From an uncultured Bacilli bacterium (GTDB lineage Bacteria > Bacillota_I > Bacilli_A > RFN20 > CAG-826), in the NCBI GenBank assembly GCA_944368945.1, contig CALVXH010000005.1, positions 1-39,633 of the forward strand: a stretch of DNA of 39,633 nucleotides, written 5' to 3'. Positions within the stretch are counted from its first letter, which is position 1. Every line of letters starts with the position of its first letter. This document shows positions 24,625-34,114 of this stretch, piece by piece. A model generated the notes under the pieces. It made no database searches. It was not told where the DNA came from and was given only the letters and a program-made list of their open reading frames with translations. The translations under genes were made by a program, and so were the position numbers.

Positions 24625-26202
24625 TTAGAATAATCCCATAATATCTTTAATAATAACAAATATCATTAATAAAAATAATAGTCCTAAGCCAATATAACTC
24701 ATTATTCCTTTTACTTTGGCAGGAATCTTCCATTCATGATATTCATCTTTACTACTTTTTTTGCCAATTGTTAAATTAGCATTTTTATTTGTAGTTACTT
24801 CATTATCAGATAAATCGATAATATTATTTTCATTTGGATCACTAGTTTCTTTTTTATGTGTATTTTTCTTAGATAACTTATAGTTGCCTTTTCTTACTAA
24901 GTTTACTCCACCTTCAACAATTTCAACTAGTATTTGCCATCCATCAAGTCCAGGGAATGGCAAAAGGTTAAATAATGCTAAGTTTACGCTAAGAACACCC
25001 CAAGTTTGAAGATAGAAATAAAATGGATTATTCTTTAAAATACTTGTAGTTTGCGTGAATATTGCTAAAGGACCACCAAGTTGATCCCATCCTTGCCCAA
25101 CAAATAACTTACCTAACGCACTAGAAATTAAGCTTGTTGATTCAACCCATAAATCGCCAGCTACTTTAAACGAATTTAGCCCATTCCAATAAGTAAACTT
25201 ATGGAAAGATATTCCAACTTGTTCAAATTGTCCATCTTTAACAACAAGTTTTAAAATACCATTATAGGTTTTTAATGCATTATTTTCACTTTCTTTTTCA
25301 TAAGCAACATTTTCATCATTATTAACAATTTCATTTTCATTTAATGCATTATAATAAACTACTGGCAAATTAAAAATATCACCATCTTTAAATTCATAAC
25401 TTACAATTTGATTATTTACAAAGATAGGGAAATTATATTCATCATTAGAAGCGTCTTGATTTGTTTCATATAAATAAATATTTCTTGTAATGTCAGTATC
25501 ATTAACACCTTGTGAGAAAGAATATGATAATGTAGCTATATATTTTTTACCAGGATTAACTGTTGATTCAATATATCCTTTATGAAGAAGTCTAATTACA
25601 TTAACTTCATTTTTATCAGTTTCTTCATTATATTGTTCCCAAACTCTTTCTCCGTTAGATGTAGATTTTAAGGTAAACCATGTTGTTTGGAATTGATCAT
25701 TATTAGAAAATTGACCGCCTTCATCAGTAAAATAATTTTTTGCAACTTCTTGATTCACATCATAATAAGCATTAACTTGTATTTGAGGAAAGCAACTAGC
25801 GCAAATAACAAAAATAATGTATGCAAGTACAAAATTCATGGTAATACCAGCGGCCATAATAATGACTCTCTTCCATCTACTAATACCATTTAAAGTTCTT
25901 GAAGCTGGAACAGTAACTCCTTCAGGTAAATTGTCACTTTCACCTTCTTCACCAAGCATCGAAACATATCCACCAAGTGGTAAAACACCAATTGAATACG
26001 TTGTCTCACCTTTTTTTCTTTTAATTTTAACAATTTTAGGTCCAAAGCCAATGGAAAAATCAGTACAATAAACTTTAAAAGATTTAGCTGCTATAAAATG
26101 GCCAAGTTCATGAATTGTCACCAATACACCAAGAGCAACAAAAAATAGTACTAATGATAATATTGTTCCAAGAACATCAACATACACATTTAAAAAATTC
26201 AT
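24625..26202 (-). CDS. rseP: site-2 membrane protease RseP/RasP, enlarged
   Basis: 525 residues, against about 420 for Bacillus RasP. The zinc site HELGH (about residue 30) is in the first membrane segment and the second motif NLLPFPGLDG (about 412) in a late one; a GEEGESDN-containing loop follows the first segment. The extra length is a long central ectodomain (about 150-330) and a charged insert near 440-500 (KKNTHKKETSDPNENN...) before the last membrane helix. It cleaves membrane-embedded anti-sigma factors and signal-peptide remnants. The PDZ region is hard to recognise and may be displaced. Part of the dxr-rseP-polC row; the usual proS between rseP and polC is absent. Confidence 0.92.
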   Translation of the reverse strand: MNFLNVYVDVLGTILSLVLFFVALGVLVTIHELGHFIAAKSFKVYCTDFSIGFGPKIVKIKRKKGETTYSIGVLPLGGYVSMLGEEGESDNLPEGVTVPASRTLNGISRWKRVIIMAAGITMNFVLAYIIFVICASCFPQIQVNAYYDVNQEVAKNYFTDEGGQFSNNDQFQTTWFTLKSTSNGERVWEQYNEETDKNEVNVIRLLHKGYIESTVNPGKKYIATLSYSFSQGVNDTDITRNIYLYETNQDASNDEYNFPIFVNNQIVSYEFKDGDIFNLPVVYYNALNENEIVNNDENVAYEKESENNALKTYNGILKLVVKDGQFEQVGISFHKFTYWNGLNSFKVAGDLWVESTSLISSALGKLFVGQGWDQLGGPLAIFTQTTSILKNNPFYFYLQTWGVLSVNLALFNLLPFPGLDGWQILVEIVEGGVNLVRKGNYKLSKKNTHKKETSDPNENNIIDLSDNEVTTNKNANLTIGKKSSKDEYHEWKIPAKVKGIMSYIGLGLLFLLMIFVIIKDIMGLF

Positions 26203-26205
26203 ACT

Positions 26206-27363
26206 TTATTTACTTTCTATTAATTTATTTACCAATAATCTGACTTCATGGTCAGTACGTAATATATCATCTAATGATGGGTTATCAATAAATTGATACA
26301 TAGCAACTATTTTATCAATTATTGATTTTATATCAATATAATTAATCCTTTTATTTAAAAAGGCATAGACGCATTCTTCATTTGCAGCATTAATAATAGC
26401 GCCTGAATTGCCTCTTTTTTGAATTATATATTTCCCATAATTAATTAAAGGAAATTTTTCATAATTCATTTGATAAAAGTGATAATTTGAATATGTGTTT
26501 ATCTCAACATCATCAAATTTATCTTTATCACACTTTCCAAAAGTTAAAGCGTAATAAATCGGAATTCTCATATCACTTGGTCCAACATTTAAATAAATAT
26601 CTCCATTTTTATATTTAACCATGCTATGAACTTTGCTATGTCTATCAACAATAGGTTCAATTTTATTAGCATCAACGTTAAATAAATAATAAGCTTCAAC
26701 AATTTCAAAAGCCTTATTCATCATAGTTGAAGAATCAATTGTAATTTTTTTACCCATTTTCCAAGTAGGATGATTTAATGCTTTTTCAACTGTAATATTT
26801 TTAAATTCATCAATTGGAGTATCAAAAAAAGGACCCCCACTAGCAGTAATTAATATTTTATCAATATCATTTTTATTTTTGTTGTATAAGCATTTAGCAA
26901 TTGCAACATGCTCACTATCAATTGGGTATAATCTTCCCTTACCTTCTTTTAATAACTTAGTAATAAACTCACCGCCAACAACTAAACTTTCCTTATTTGC
27001 AAGGCATAAAATCTTATTTAAAGATAAACTTTTTATGCTTGGAAGTAATCCAGCAAAGCCAGTAAGGGCATTAACAACTATATCAATATTTATTGATTTA
27101 TCATCTAAAATATCTAATAAACCTGCAGAACCTGCATAAAAATTAATATTTGGATATTTATTCTTAAAAAGTTCAACATCTTCTTCGTTTTTTAAACATA
27201 TCGCCTTAACATCTTTAAAATCATTTAAAATTTTATCAACGTACTCAACTCTATTACCAATAGTAAAAGCGACAAGTTTATAATCTTCGTTTAGCCTTTT
27301 TAAAACATCAAGTGTTTGAGTTCCGATACTACCACTTGCTCCAAAAATTAATACATTATACAT
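26206..27363 (-). CDS. dxr: 1-deoxy-D-xylulose-5-phosphate reductoisomerase
   Basis: 385 residues, standard length. NADPH-binding GASGSIGTQTLDVL is at the N-terminus, with the metal/substrate region PIDSEHVAI and GPFFDTP, and KMGKKITIDSSTMMNKAFE in the middle. It makes MEP in the non-mevalonate isoprenoid pathway, so this organism makes isoprenoids by the MEP route. It sits between cdsA and rseP as in Bacillus, with gaps of two to three bases. Confidence 0.97.
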   Translation of the reverse strand: MYNVLIFGASGSIGTQTLDVLKRLNEDYKLVAFTIGNRVEYVDKILNDFKDVKAICLKNEEDVELFKNKYPNINFYAGSAGLLDILDDKSINIDIVVNALTGFAGLLPSIKSLSLNKILCLANKESLVVGGEFITKLLKEGKGRLYPIDSEHVAIAKCLYNKNKNDIDKILITASGGPFFDTPIDEFKNITVEKALNHPTWKMGKKITIDSSTMMNKAFEIVEAYYLFNVDANKIEPIVDRHSKVHSMVKYKNGDIYLNVGPSDMRIPIYYALTFGKCDKDKFDDVEINTYSNYHFYQMNYEKFPLINYGKYIIQKRGNSGAIINAANEECVYAFLNKRINYIDIKSIIDKIVAMYQFIDNPSLDDILRTDHEVRLLVNKLIESK

Positions 27364-27365
27364 AA

Positions 27366-28442
27366 TTACTTAAATATACTCCAACCATTAGCCATCATTT
27401 CAATTACTAATGACATTGCAATAGAAACAATAAGAATCGAATCTAATCTATCTAATACACCACCATGGCTTTTTAAGGCTTTACCGAAATCTTTAATATT
27501 ATAATTTCTTTTAATTTGAGAGAAGATCAAATCACCAAAAACTCCAAATATTGGAATTAAAATTGATAATATTAAAATGTTATACCAGTGTTCGGTATCT
27601 AAAACTCCAGGAAGCATTGGTACTCCACATGCGTCAGTAACTACTCCAAAAATAATAGTAGATAAAATAGAAACAATTACACCACCAAAAAATCCTTCCC
27701 AGGTCTTTTTAGGTGAAATTCTTGGACACATTTTATGTTTCCCAAATAAAACACCAATAAAATAAGCACCAACATCATTTAAACATGTTCCAAGTAACAT
27801 AAAGAAAATAATGAGCATAGATTGCCCATATCTAAATCCATTAGTAGATTCAGCTACTAATTGACCACTATATGAGAAAGGAACATATCGCAAATATAAA
27901 ATAGATTGGAAACCAACAGAAACGATTAATAGCATTCCAATAAAATAGAACGCATCGTTCATTGTAAATTTTTTATCTAACAAAGCTGCAAAAAAGAAAA
28001 AAGCACAGCAAATAAAAAATGCTGTTAATGATATTCTTGGCCCTTCAAAATCTCTAGTTAAATCGAATGAAAAATCATTTGGATTTTCAACTAAAGCAAA
28101 TATATTGTTTTTAAAAATAATCCAGAAAATTAAAGATACCATCATTATATATGCAAAAACATATAAAATAATGTTAAATCTTTTTTCTAAAGATTGAGGT
28201 GTATTAATGATTTCATGACAAGAAATAATTGAAGCTACTAATATCAATAATGCGAAAATATAGTTGCCAAAAACTAAGCAAGGTATAGTAACTAACATTA
28301 AAATAGCACCAATAATAATTCTATTTTTCATTGATGCTTTAGCGTCAACATTAAGTGTATTCATATAATGTTCACGCTTAGCATTAGTTAAGACTTCTTC
28401 AGATTCTAATTTCTTATCTTCTTTTGTATGATCACTTTTCAT
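27366..28442 (-). CDS. cdsA: phosphatidate cytidylyltransferase
   Basis: 358 residues; makes CDP-diacylglycerol, the precursor of anionic phospholipids, at the membrane. Several hydrophobic helices, ISPKKTWEGFFGG, and the family signature SQIKRNYNIKDFGKALKSHG followed by GVLDRLDS are present. An N-terminal charged extension of about 40 residues precedes the first helix; no ribosome binding site marks the start, and Met at about 27 or 38 are alternatives. In Bacillus, uppS lies between frr and cdsA; here frr and cdsA are two bases apart. Confidence 0.95.
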   Translation of the reverse strand: MKSDHTKEDKKLESEEVLTNAKREHYMNTLNVDAKASMKNRIIIGAILMLVTIPCLVFGNYIFALLILVASIISCHEIINTPQSLEKRFNIILYVFAYIMMVSLIFWIIFKNNIFALVENPNDFSFDLTRDFEGPRISLTAFFICCAFFFFAALLDKKFTMNDAFYFIGMLLIVSVGFQSILYLRYVPFSYSGQLVAESTNGFRYGQSMLIIFFMLLGTCLNDVGAYFIGVLFGKHKMCPRISPKKTWEGFFGGVIVSILSTIIFGVVTDACGVPMLPGVLDTEHWYNILILSILIPIFGVFGDLIFSQIKRNYNIKDFGKALKSHGGVLDRLDSILIVSIAMSLVIEMMANGWSIFK

Positions 28443-28444
28443 TT

Positions 28445-28987
28445 TTAAATTGAAAGAATTTCATTTTCTTTTTCTTTTACGATAGCATCTACCTTTTTAA
28501 TGCTTTCATCAGTAATCTTTTGAAGATCTGCTTCTTCCTTCTTTTTTGTATCTTCAGTATAGGATTCATCTTTTTTAATAGCATCCATTAAGTCTCTACG
28601 AATATTTCTAATAGCAACTTTAGCTTCTTCACCATATGTTTTAGCTTTCTTAGCTAATTGTTTTCTTCTATCTTCAGTTAAAGGTGGCAAAGTAAGTCTA
28701 ATTTGTTTACCATCAACAATAGGATTAATTCCAATATCACTAGAATTAATTGCAGCAACAATTGTTTTAATATCACCTTGATCATAAGGGATAATTAATA
28801 ATTGCTTTGGTTCAGGAACTTTAATTGCGGCAATTTGTGTAACAAGCATCTTGTCACCATAATAGTCACAATATAAATTTTCTAATAATGCAGCATTTGC
28901 TCTACCTGTTCTTAAAGTTGCTAAATTTGACTCTAATGATTCAGTTGATTTGCCCATTTTTAACTTAGCTTCATCTAAAATATCCAT
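28445..28987 (-). CDS. frr: ribosome recycling factor
   Basis: 180 residues. The motifs LRTGRANAALLENLYCDYYG and IRNIRRDLMDAIKK are those of RRF, which splits post-termination ribosomes with EF-G. Full length, with an AGGAG-type ribosome binding site, directly after pyrH (three-base gap). Confidence 0.97.
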   Translation of the reverse strand: MDILDEAKLKMGKSTESLESNLATLRTGRANAALLENLYCDYYGDKMLVTQIAAIKVPEPKQLLIIPYDQGDIKTIVAAINSSDIGINPIVDGKQIRLTLPPLTEDRRKQLAKKAKTYGEEAKVAIRNIRRDLMDAIKKDESYTEDTKKKEEADLQKITDESIKKVDAIVKEKENEILSI

Positions 28988-28990
28988 AAT

Positions 28991-29701
28991 TTACTCCTTA
29001 ATAGTTGTTCCAATATCGCTTCCACTAGCTACTTCAATGAAATTGTTTATATTATCCATCGAAAAGACACGTGTAACAATATTTGTATTTTTTAAAAGCT
29101 CAATAGCTGTTAAATCCATAACTTTTAAATTTAATTTAATGACATCTGAATATGTCATTTCTTTAATAAATTTAGCGTTTTTATCTTTGTTAGGATCACT
29201 TGTATAAACCCCATCAGTTCCATTTTTACCAGCTAAGATTGCATCAGCTTTGATTTCAATAGCTCTAGTTGCTGCGGCAGTATCTGTGGTAAACCTTGGT
29301 TTTCCAATGCCTCCACTAAATAAGCAAACATATCCTTTTTTGATGTATTCATTAGCAAGTGCTTTGTCATATTTAATCGTAACATCTTCAAGATTTAAGG
29401 CTCCAAATAAAACATTCTTAACTCCAAGTTTATCTAAAACACTTGAGATTGCCTTACAGTTAATAATTGTTCCTGTCATTCCCATATAATCGCCATCTTC
29501 GACTTTAATACCAGCTTCTGAAGCGATTCTACCTCTAAAAATGTTTCCTGCACCAGTGACAATTCCTACAGATGTTCCATTATCAACTAAATTCTTAACC
29601 AATAAACCAATTTCATTAAGTTTTTTTCCATCTAAAATAAGATGTGATGTCTCATCTTGTAATGCTTCGCCACTTAATTTTAAAATAACTCTTTTATACA
29701 T
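28991..29701 (-). CDS. pyrH: UMP kinase
   Basis: 236 residues, amino-acid-kinase fold. KLSGEALQ at the N-terminus, GAGNIFRG, and the C-terminal nucleotide region KNGTDGVYTSDPNKDK are present. It phosphorylates UMP to UDP, the step after Upp or de novo synthesis. It follows tsf after a hairpin and leads the pyrH-frr-cdsA-dxr-rseP-polC row. Confidence 0.97.
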   Translation of the reverse strand: MYKRVILKLSGEALQDETSHLILDGKKLNEIGLLVKNLVDNGTSVGIVTGAGNIFRGRIASEAGIKVEDGDYMGMTGTIINCKAISSVLDKLGVKNVLFGALNLEDVTIKYDKALANEYIKKGYVCLFSGGIGKPRFTTDTAAATRAIEIKADAILAGKNGTDGVYTSDPNKDKNAKFIKEMTYSDVIKLNLKVMDLTAIELLKNTNIVTRVFSMDNINNFIEVASGSDIGTTIKE

Positions 29702-29726
29702 AAATAAATCCTTAATTAATTATAGC

Positions 29727-29756
29727 AAAAGGGACAAAAAATTTGTCCCTTTTTTA
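29727..29756. terminator. hairpin between tsf and pyrH
   Basis: A perfect 12-bp stem AAAAGGGACAAA / TTTGTCCCTTTT with a three-base loop. On the minus strand only four T follow the stem core, so termination after tsf may be partial and let some transcripts continue into pyrH. Confidence 0.65.
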
Positions 29757-29775
29757 TCAAAATTAAATTTAAATA

Positions 29776-30651
29776 TTAATTTCCGGCTTGTTTTGCAACT
29801 TCTTCAACAAAGTTATCAACACGTTTTTCAATGCCTTCACCAGCTTGGAAACGTACAAATTTAACAACTGAGTTTCCACTTTGTTTTAAAGCATTTGCAA
29901 CTGTTAATTCAGGATTTAAAATATATTCTTGATCATCTAAGACAGATTCACTAAAGAACTTGTTGACCTTACCTTCAATAATCTTTTTAAGAGCAACTTC
30001 TGGTTTATTCTTTAATTTTTCATCATTTTTAACTGCTTCTAATTGAATCTTCTTTTCGTTTTCAATTAATTCAGCAGGAATATCACTCATATGGTTGTAT
30101 TTTGGATTATTAGCAGCAATTGTCATAGCAATACCTTTAGCTAATTCTGGGTCTTCTTTAGCTAAAAGAACGATAACACCAATTTTTCCACCAGCGTGAA
30201 TATAAGTACCAACGCCTTGTCCTGCTTCTTTGCCAACAACTGCAAATCTTCTGAATGTTAATTTTTCACCTAATTTAACTGTAGCATCTGTGAATAAACT
30301 ACTTGTACCAGCAACAGCTTCTTCATTAGTTGCATAGTTTTCTTTTAAAACTAATTCAGCACATTCTTTAACTAATGCTTTGAATGGGTCAGAGTTAGCA
30401 ACGAAGTCTGTTTCACAGTTAACTTCAACAATTGATGTTTGACCACATTTTTCGCATGAATGAATAGCAATTAAACCTTCAGCAGCAATTCTATCAGCCT
30501 TTTTAGCTTGTTTAGCGATACCTTTTTCTCTTAGCCAATCACAAGCTTTATCAACGTCATCACCACAAGCAACTAAAGCATTCTTACAATCCATAATGCC
30601 AGCGCCTGTTCTTTCTCTTAAAATTTTAATTAATTCGATATTTGCAGCCAT
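29776..30651 (-). CDS. tsf: elongation factor Ts
   Basis: 291 residues. The UBA-like N-terminus LRERTGAGIMDCKNAL and the EF-Tu contact motif ETDFVAN are present, with the full-length core. It recycles GDP from EF-Tu. It follows rpsB after 21 bases with a clear ribosome binding site (AAAGGAGGC), in the universal rpsB-tsf pair. One CxxC (CEKC, near residue 66) is a local feature. Confidence 0.97.
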   Translation of the reverse strand: MAANIELIKILRERTGAGIMDCKNALVACGDDVDKACDWLREKGIAKQAKKADRIAAEGLIAIHSCEKCGQTSIVEVNCETDFVANSDPFKALVKECAELVLKENYATNEEAVAGTSSLFTDATVKLGEKLTFRRFAVVGKEAGQGVGTYIHAGGKIGVIVLLAKEDPELAKGIAMTIAANNPKYNHMSDIPAELIENEKKIQLEAVKNDEKLKNKPEVALKKIIEGKVNKFFSESVLDDQEYILNPELTVANALKQSGNSVVKFVRFQAGEGIEKRVDNFVEEVAKQAGN

Positions 30652-30672
30652 TAGTTTGCCTCCTTTAATTAA

Positions 30673-31704
30673 CTATTCAGCTTTTTCTTCTTTCTTTTCG
30701 ACTTTCTTTGCCTTTGGAGCTGTAGCTGCAGCTTCTGCATTAGCAGCTTGAGCAGCATTTTGTTTTGCTAAGAAAGCTTCTCTTCTTGCTTTTTCTTTTT
30801 CTAATCTTTCACGTTGCATTTCTCTTCTAGCAGCAATACGTAAAGCGTTTTCTCTATCAGCTTGTCTGATAGCATCTTTCATAGTGACTTCTTCACCTTC
30901 GTCTTTAGTATAAGCGATTTCTGTTAAACCACCTTTAGCTTCAACGATAGCATCATTTAAGACACCAACGATTAATTTTACAGACTTTGTAGCATCATCA
31001 TTTCCTGGGATAACATAGTTAATTCCATCTGGATTACAATTTGTATCACAGATTGCGAAAACTGGAATTCCTAATTTATTTGCTTCTTTAACAGCGTTGT
31101 GCTCGATTGTAGGATCGACAACAACTAAAGCATTAGGAACTTTTCTCATTTCTTTAATACCTTCAAGGTTCTTTGCTAATTTTTCTTTTTGTTTCTTTAA
31201 AGCAATGACTTCTTTCTTAGGTAATTTTTCCCAAGAACCATCTTCTTCAGCACTTTCAAGATCTTTTAATTTTCTGATTCTTGTTTGGATAGTTTTGAAG
31301 TTAGTTAAAATACCACCTAACCATCTGTTTGTAATATAGAATGATCCACTTCTTTCAGCTTCAGTTTTAATGATTTCTTTGCAATTATCTTTTGTTCCAA
31401 CAAGTAAAACTTTACCACCTTCTAAAACGATGTTTGAAAGGACTTTATAAGCATTTACTAATGCATCTCTTGTTTTATTTAAATCGATAATATAAATTCC
31501 GTTTCTTGGGCAATAAATAAATGGTTTCATTTTTGGATTCCATTTCTTTGTTTGATGTCCATAGTGAACACCTGCTTCAAGTAACTTCTTTAATGTAACA
31601 ACTGGAGCATTTTCGTCGTGTACGACTGTTTCCATAACGTTTTGTTCTGTAGTTTCTTCTTTTGGTTCGCTAACTACTTCAGCGACTTTCTTTTCTTCTG
31701 CCAT
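30673..31704 (-). CDS. rpsB: ribosomal protein S2 with N- and C-terminal extensions
   Basis: 343 residues against about 250 in Bacillus. The S2 core begins near residue 34 (VTLKKLLEAGVHYGHQTKKW) and contains NRWLGGILTNF and PNALVVVDPTIEHNAV. The first 33 residues are acidic (Glu-rich), and about 60 residues after the core form a long charged helix (RREMQRERLEKEKARREAF) followed by an Ala/Lys/Glu tail. Such tails occur in S2 of some Mollicutes-related Bacilli. The ribosome binding site is AAAGGAG. It has a strong promoter (31828-31857) and a leader of about 115 bases. Confidence 0.96.
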   Translation of the reverse strand: MAEEKKVAEVVSEPKEETTEQNVMETVVHDENAPVVTLKKLLEAGVHYGHQTKKWNPKMKPFIYCPRNGIYIIDLNKTRDALVNAYKVLSNIVLEGGKVLLVGTKDNCKEIIKTEAERSGSFYITNRWLGGILTNFKTIQTRIRKLKDLESAEEDGSWEKLPKKEVIALKKQKEKLAKNLEGIKEMRKVPNALVVVDPTIEHNAVKEANKLGIPVFAICDTNCNPDGINYVIPGNDDATKSVKLIVGVLNDAIVEAKGGLTEIAYTKDEGEEVTMKDAIRQADRENALRIAARREMQRERLEKEKARREAFLAKQNAAQAANAEAAATAPKAKKVEKKEEKAE

Positions 31705-31821
31705 TTTAGGACTCCTTTATTTGTTAAACCTCCACTATTTCGAACATCCTCCCTAAATAAATTAGACTTGGAAAATGAATTCATAGTGTGTGTATTCTTT
31801 CAAGATTGTCTCCCGAAAGTC
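31705..31821 (-). promoter_or_regulatory. rpsB leader RNA
   Basis: The predicted 5' leader of about 115 bases has a hairpin near its start (CAAGA ... TCTTG enclosing CTTTCGGGAG), a further GGGAGG run directly before an ATG-initiated seven-codon frame (MFEIVEV, stop), then GTGGAGG and finally the rpsB ribosome binding site. Three Shine-Dalgarno-like runs in 60 bases suggest translation or autogenous control, as known for S2 leaders elsewhere. Confidence 0.45.
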
Positions 31822-31827
31822 TTGCAA

Positions 31828-31857
31828 ATTATAACATTTACAATAATAGCATTTCAA
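31828..31857 (-). promoter_or_regulatory. sigma-A promoter of rpsB-tsf
   Basis: On the minus strand TTGAAA (31857-31852), 18 bases, then TATAAT (31833-31828). It partly follows the 3' end of xerC. Confidence 0.75.
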
Positions 31858-31859
31858 TA

Positions 31860-31918
31860 GTTATTTATTTTGTCCCTAATCTTTACTGTGGTTATTTATT
31901 TTGTCCCTAATCTTTACT
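31860..31918. repeat. 31-bp tandem duplication at the end of xerC
   Basis: 28 bases starting GTTATTTATTTTGTCCCTAA at 31860 are repeated exactly from 31891, a period of 31. The second copy contains the last codons and stop of xerC; the first copies this end, just upstream of the rpsB promoter. Confidence 0.9.
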
Positions 31919-32845
31919 TTTATCTTCATTCACATTCTCAGGAAAAAATAAATCATATTGATTTTTTATTCCTTCTTTAGAAATATGAGTATAGATTTGA
32001 GTTGTGTTAATTGACTCATGTCCTAATAGTTCTTGAATCATTCTTAAATCTGCGCCATTCTCTAATAATTTTGTTGCAAATGTATGTCTTAGTACGTGTG
32101 GATGCAAATTAATACCTAAGTCTAAACCTGTTTTTTTAATAATATTTTTAAAGATATATTCAAGTCCTCTGGAGGTTAATTTCTTTCCTTTGTTATTCAA
32201 AAATAAAAATAGTGAATGTGTGTTATTTATTTTTTCTAATTCGCTTCTAGTATTTTTAGCATAAGATAAAATTGCCATTTTCGCTTTTAAAGAAAATACT
32301 ACAATTCTTTCCTTTTTACCCTTGCCAAAAATTCTTATAGTTTGAGAATTAAAATTAATGTCACTAATTTTTAAATTAACAAGTTCAGAACACCTTAATC
32401 CACTTGTAAACATTAATAATAAAATCGCTTGATCTCTTTCATGTAAGAAATCAGTACGTTTGTCATTTTCTTCTAGTAATTTAATGGTTTGTTTTTCATA
32501 TAATACTTCTGGATTTTTAGCTTTTACTTTAGGAAAGGTGATTAATAAAAAAGGATTATGCTCAATTGATTTAATTTTTACTAAATAGTTATAAAACTTT
32601 TTTAAAGAAGATAATCTACGGCAAATCGTTCTTTTTGTTTCATAACTTCCTCTATAAGTCTTATGTTGTGCTCTATTTGAAATAAATTTTCTAATTATTT
32701 CTGCATCTATATTTAAAGGATCTACTTTTTTAAATTCTAAAAAGTCTAAAAAGAGATTAATATCTATTTTATAAGAGATAATTGTATTCTCACTATAATT
32801 TAAATCAAATTTTAAATAGTTTAAAAAGTCATCTAAATAGTTCAT
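31907..32845 (-). CDS. xerC: site-specific tyrosine recombinase XerC
   Basis: 312 residues. An N-terminal SAM-like domain (YSENTIISYKIDINLFLDFL) is followed by the catalytic domain with Arg in TSGLRCSELVNL, H-x-x-R in HPHVLRHTFATKL, His in LLGHES and nucleophile Tyr in TTQIYTHIS. It resolves chromosome dimers at dif. The place after trmFO matches Bacillus codV (xerC). The start abuts the trmFO stop. It is not related to the element's recombinase beyond the fold. Downstream hslVU-codY are absent. Confidence 0.93.
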   Translation of the reverse strand: MNYLDDFLNYLKFDLNYSENTIISYKIDINLFLDFLEFKKVDPLNIDAEIIRKFISNRAQHKTYRGSYETKRTICRRLSSLKKFYNYLVKIKSIEHNPFLLITFPKVKAKNPEVLYEKQTIKLLEENDKRTDFLHERDQAILLLMFTSGLRCSELVNLKISDINFNSQTIRIFGKGKKERIVVFSLKAKMAILSYAKNTRSELEKINNTHSLFLFLNNKGKKLTSRGLEYIFKNIIKKTGLDLGINLHPHVLRHTFATKLLENGADLRMIQELLGHESINTTQIYTHISKEGIKNQYDLFFPENVNEDKSKD

Positions 32846-34114
32846 CTATTGATTTTTAAATTCCTCAATGGCATCTAAAGCTCTTTTAATTACTACATCT
32901 TTAGAATCTTTATTTGCTCTATATACGATTCCAAAATTAGCATTCATTGGCGAAAAATTATTTATTCCGGTATGAGTAATATATCTTACTAAAGAGCCTA
33001 ATACTGAATAAAATGATAATTGTTTAATATTTTTATTTTTTAATAAAAAATCAATGTAATAGCCAACTAACAAACCCGTTGCAGCACTTTCAACATATCC
33101 TTCTACTCCTGAAAGTTGACCTGCTATAAAAATATTTTTATTGTTTTTTAATCTTAAAAAATCATCAAGAACTTTTGGTGCATAAATATATGAATTTCTA
33201 TGCATTAAACCATATCTAACAAACTTTGCATTTTCTAATCCTGGAATTAAAGAAAATACTCTTTTTTGTTCAGGATAAGTTAAGTTTGTTTGAAAACCAA
33301 CAATATTATAGAAATTGCCAATTAAATCATCTTGTCTTAACTGAACAACCGCATAATAACTTTCACCATTATTTTCTAATCCGACTGGTTTTAATGGTCC
33401 ATATCTTAAGGTATCAACTCCTCTAGAAGCAATCACTTCAATTGGCAAACAACCTTCAAAATAATTAGTATCAAAAGAATGTAATGGGGCTTTTTTGGCG
33501 TTAATTAATTCATTATAAAATTTAAGATATTCTTCTTTATTCATTGGACAATCTATATAAGAGTCGTCACCTTGATTATATCTAGATTTAAAAAATACTT
33601 TATCTAAATTAATTGAATCTTTTTCAACAATTGGCGCACTAGCATCAAAAAATCCATAGGATTTTTGCCCACTTATTTCATTAATTTTATCTAGTAAAGT
33701 TGCTTCAGTTAAAGGACCTGTACAAATGACATTTATCCCTTCTTTAAAATCGTTGACATCTTCATAAAAAATTTTAATGTTTTTATTTTCCTTTATTTTA
33801 TTAGTGATATAAGATGCAAAAACTGTTCTATCTACTGCTAAGCTATCACCACTAGGAACTTTACTAACTTCACTTGCTTCCATCATTATAGAACCAAGAT
33901 GTTTAATCTCTTCTTTTAATAGTCCGCAAGCATTATCAAGTTTTTTGTTTTTTAAAGAATTAGAGCAAACTAGTTCTCCAAATAAATCTGTATGATGTGC
34001 AGGGCTTGTATACTTTGGTCTTTTTTCATATAAGTTAACTTCATAACCTTTATTTGCTAAATAGTTTGCACATTCACAACCAGCTAAGCCAGCACCAATA
34101 ATATTAATCTTCAT
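32846..34114 (-). CDS. trmFO: folate-dependent tRNA (uracil-54) methyltransferase
   Basis: 422 residues. FAD-binding IIGAGLAGCECANYLANKGY at the N-terminus, followed by KRPKYTSPAHHTDLFGELVCSNS, and a C-terminal FIAGQLSGVEGYVESAATGL. It makes ribothymidine at tRNA position 54 with methylene-THF and FADH2, the Gram-positive alternative to TrmA. It overlaps topA by 11 bases and abuts xerC. Confidence 0.96.
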   Translation of the reverse strand: MKINIIGAGLAGCECANYLANKGYEVNLYEKRPKYTSPAHHTDLFGELVCSNSLKNKKLDNACGLLKEEIKHLGSIMMEASEVSKVPSGDSLAVDRTVFASYITNKIKENKNIKIFYEDVNDFKEGINVICTGPLTEATLLDKINEISGQKSYGFFDASAPIVEKDSINLDKVFFKSRYNQGDDSYIDCPMNKEEYLKFYNELINAKKAPLHSFDTNYFEGCLPIEVIASRGVDTLRYGPLKPVGLENNGESYYAVVQLRQDDLIGNFYNIVGFQTNLTYPEQKRVFSLIPGLENAKFVRYGLMHRNSYIYAPKVLDDFLRLKNNKNIFIAGQLSGVEGYVESAATGLLVGYYIDFLLKNKNIKQLSFYSVLGSLVRYITHTGINNFSPMNANFGIVYRANKDSKDVVIKRALDAIEEFKNQ

